Shown here: piece after piece, positions 5,482 to 5,489 of the stretch
Position numbering within the stretch: position 1 is the stretch's first letter
Layout: the number at the start of each line of letters is the position of its first letter
NCBI GenBank assembly: GCA_024762755.1
Contig: JANTGX010000167.1
Coordinates: 1-5,489, forward strand
DNA: 5,489 nt
Direction of reading: 5' to 3'
Source of the DNA: Gammaproteobacteria bacterium
Lineage (GTDB): Bacteria > Pseudomonadota > Gammaproteobacteria > SZUA-152
Made by a program: the position numbers and the translations under genes
Notes under the pieces: model-generated
Told to the model about the DNA's origin: nothing
Seen by the model: the letters and a program-made list of their open reading frames with translations, nothing else
The model's database searches: none

Positions 5482-5489
5482 ACGCAGCC

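Larger units (their letters stand above)
5068..5489. other. Intergenic region upstream of ubiE: leader plus a cluster of palindromic repeats, no convincing gene
   Basis: These 422 bases hold no coding region I can support. Bases 5068-5160 form the ubiE leader and promoter area, which is AT-richer than the genes. From 5165 on come several inverted repeats (listed separately) and a final polypurine/polypyrimidine stretch with short repeats of the ctttct type. Two open frames (5124-5483 minus, 5176-5391 plus) cross the region, but they translate palindrome DNA, carry no recognisable domain, and contain peptides such as L-D-P-G-M-R-R-D-D-E that recur in spurious translations of this repeat type in proteobacteria. 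Whatever gene lies beyond the right edge is not visible. Confidence 0.7.

Noticed and set aside
5124..5483. 119-codon open frame on the minus strand upstream of ubiE
   Set aside because: It spans the palindromic repeat cluster, shows no domain, and resembles the spurious hypothetical proteins often predicted from dispersed repeats.
1..5489. CRISPR array, tRNA, rRNA, insertion sequence or defence/toxin genes
   Set aside because: No regularly spaced direct repeats, cloverleaf or rRNA-like segments, transposase motifs or toxin-antitoxin pairs were seen on either strand.

Overview
The window is GC-rich chromosomal DNA with tightly packed genes. Its gene set and protein sequences point to a gammaproteobacterium that makes ubiquinone. 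The order ubiE, ubiJ, ubiB and the YqaA-type protein are typical of that class. A purple-sulfur or sulfur-oxidising lineage (Chromatiales-like) would fit the GC content and the dispersed repeats, but this is a guess; no rRNA or other diagnostic marker is present.

Layout. Two genes lie on the plus strand at the left: the 3' end of an SLT-type lytic transglycosylase (1-270, open at the window edge) and a complete YqaA-family membrane protein (327-761). They converge on a five-gene minus-strand block, read from right to left: ubiE (5067-4306), a small RDD-family membrane protein (4306-3851), ubiJ (3851-3216), ubiB (3219-1555) and a GIDE-domain membrane protein (1534-821). The first four genes overlap by 1, 1 and 4 nt, and the fifth starts after a 20-nt gap, so all five look like one operon. 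A GC-rich hairpin lies in the 59-nt gap between the convergent gene ends.

The right end (5068-5489) has no convincing gene. It holds the ubiE leader, two classic dispersed palindromes (5165-5199 and 5207-5226) and then about 220 nt containing at least three further inverted repeats. Open frames across this part look like repeat-derived noise.

How the genes work together. UbiE is the C-methyltransferase of the quinone ring. UbiJ is an SCP2-type lipid-binding accessory factor of the Ubi complex. UbiB is a membrane-anchored atypical kinase/ATPase that supports the pathway. The RDD protein sits inside this conserved trio and the GIDE protein follows it, and neither has an assigned role in ubiquinone synthesis. 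These two passengers are the most interesting aspect of the window. I found no CRISPR array, phage, toxin-antitoxin or recognisable defence system, and no clear sign of a wholly new multi-gene system.
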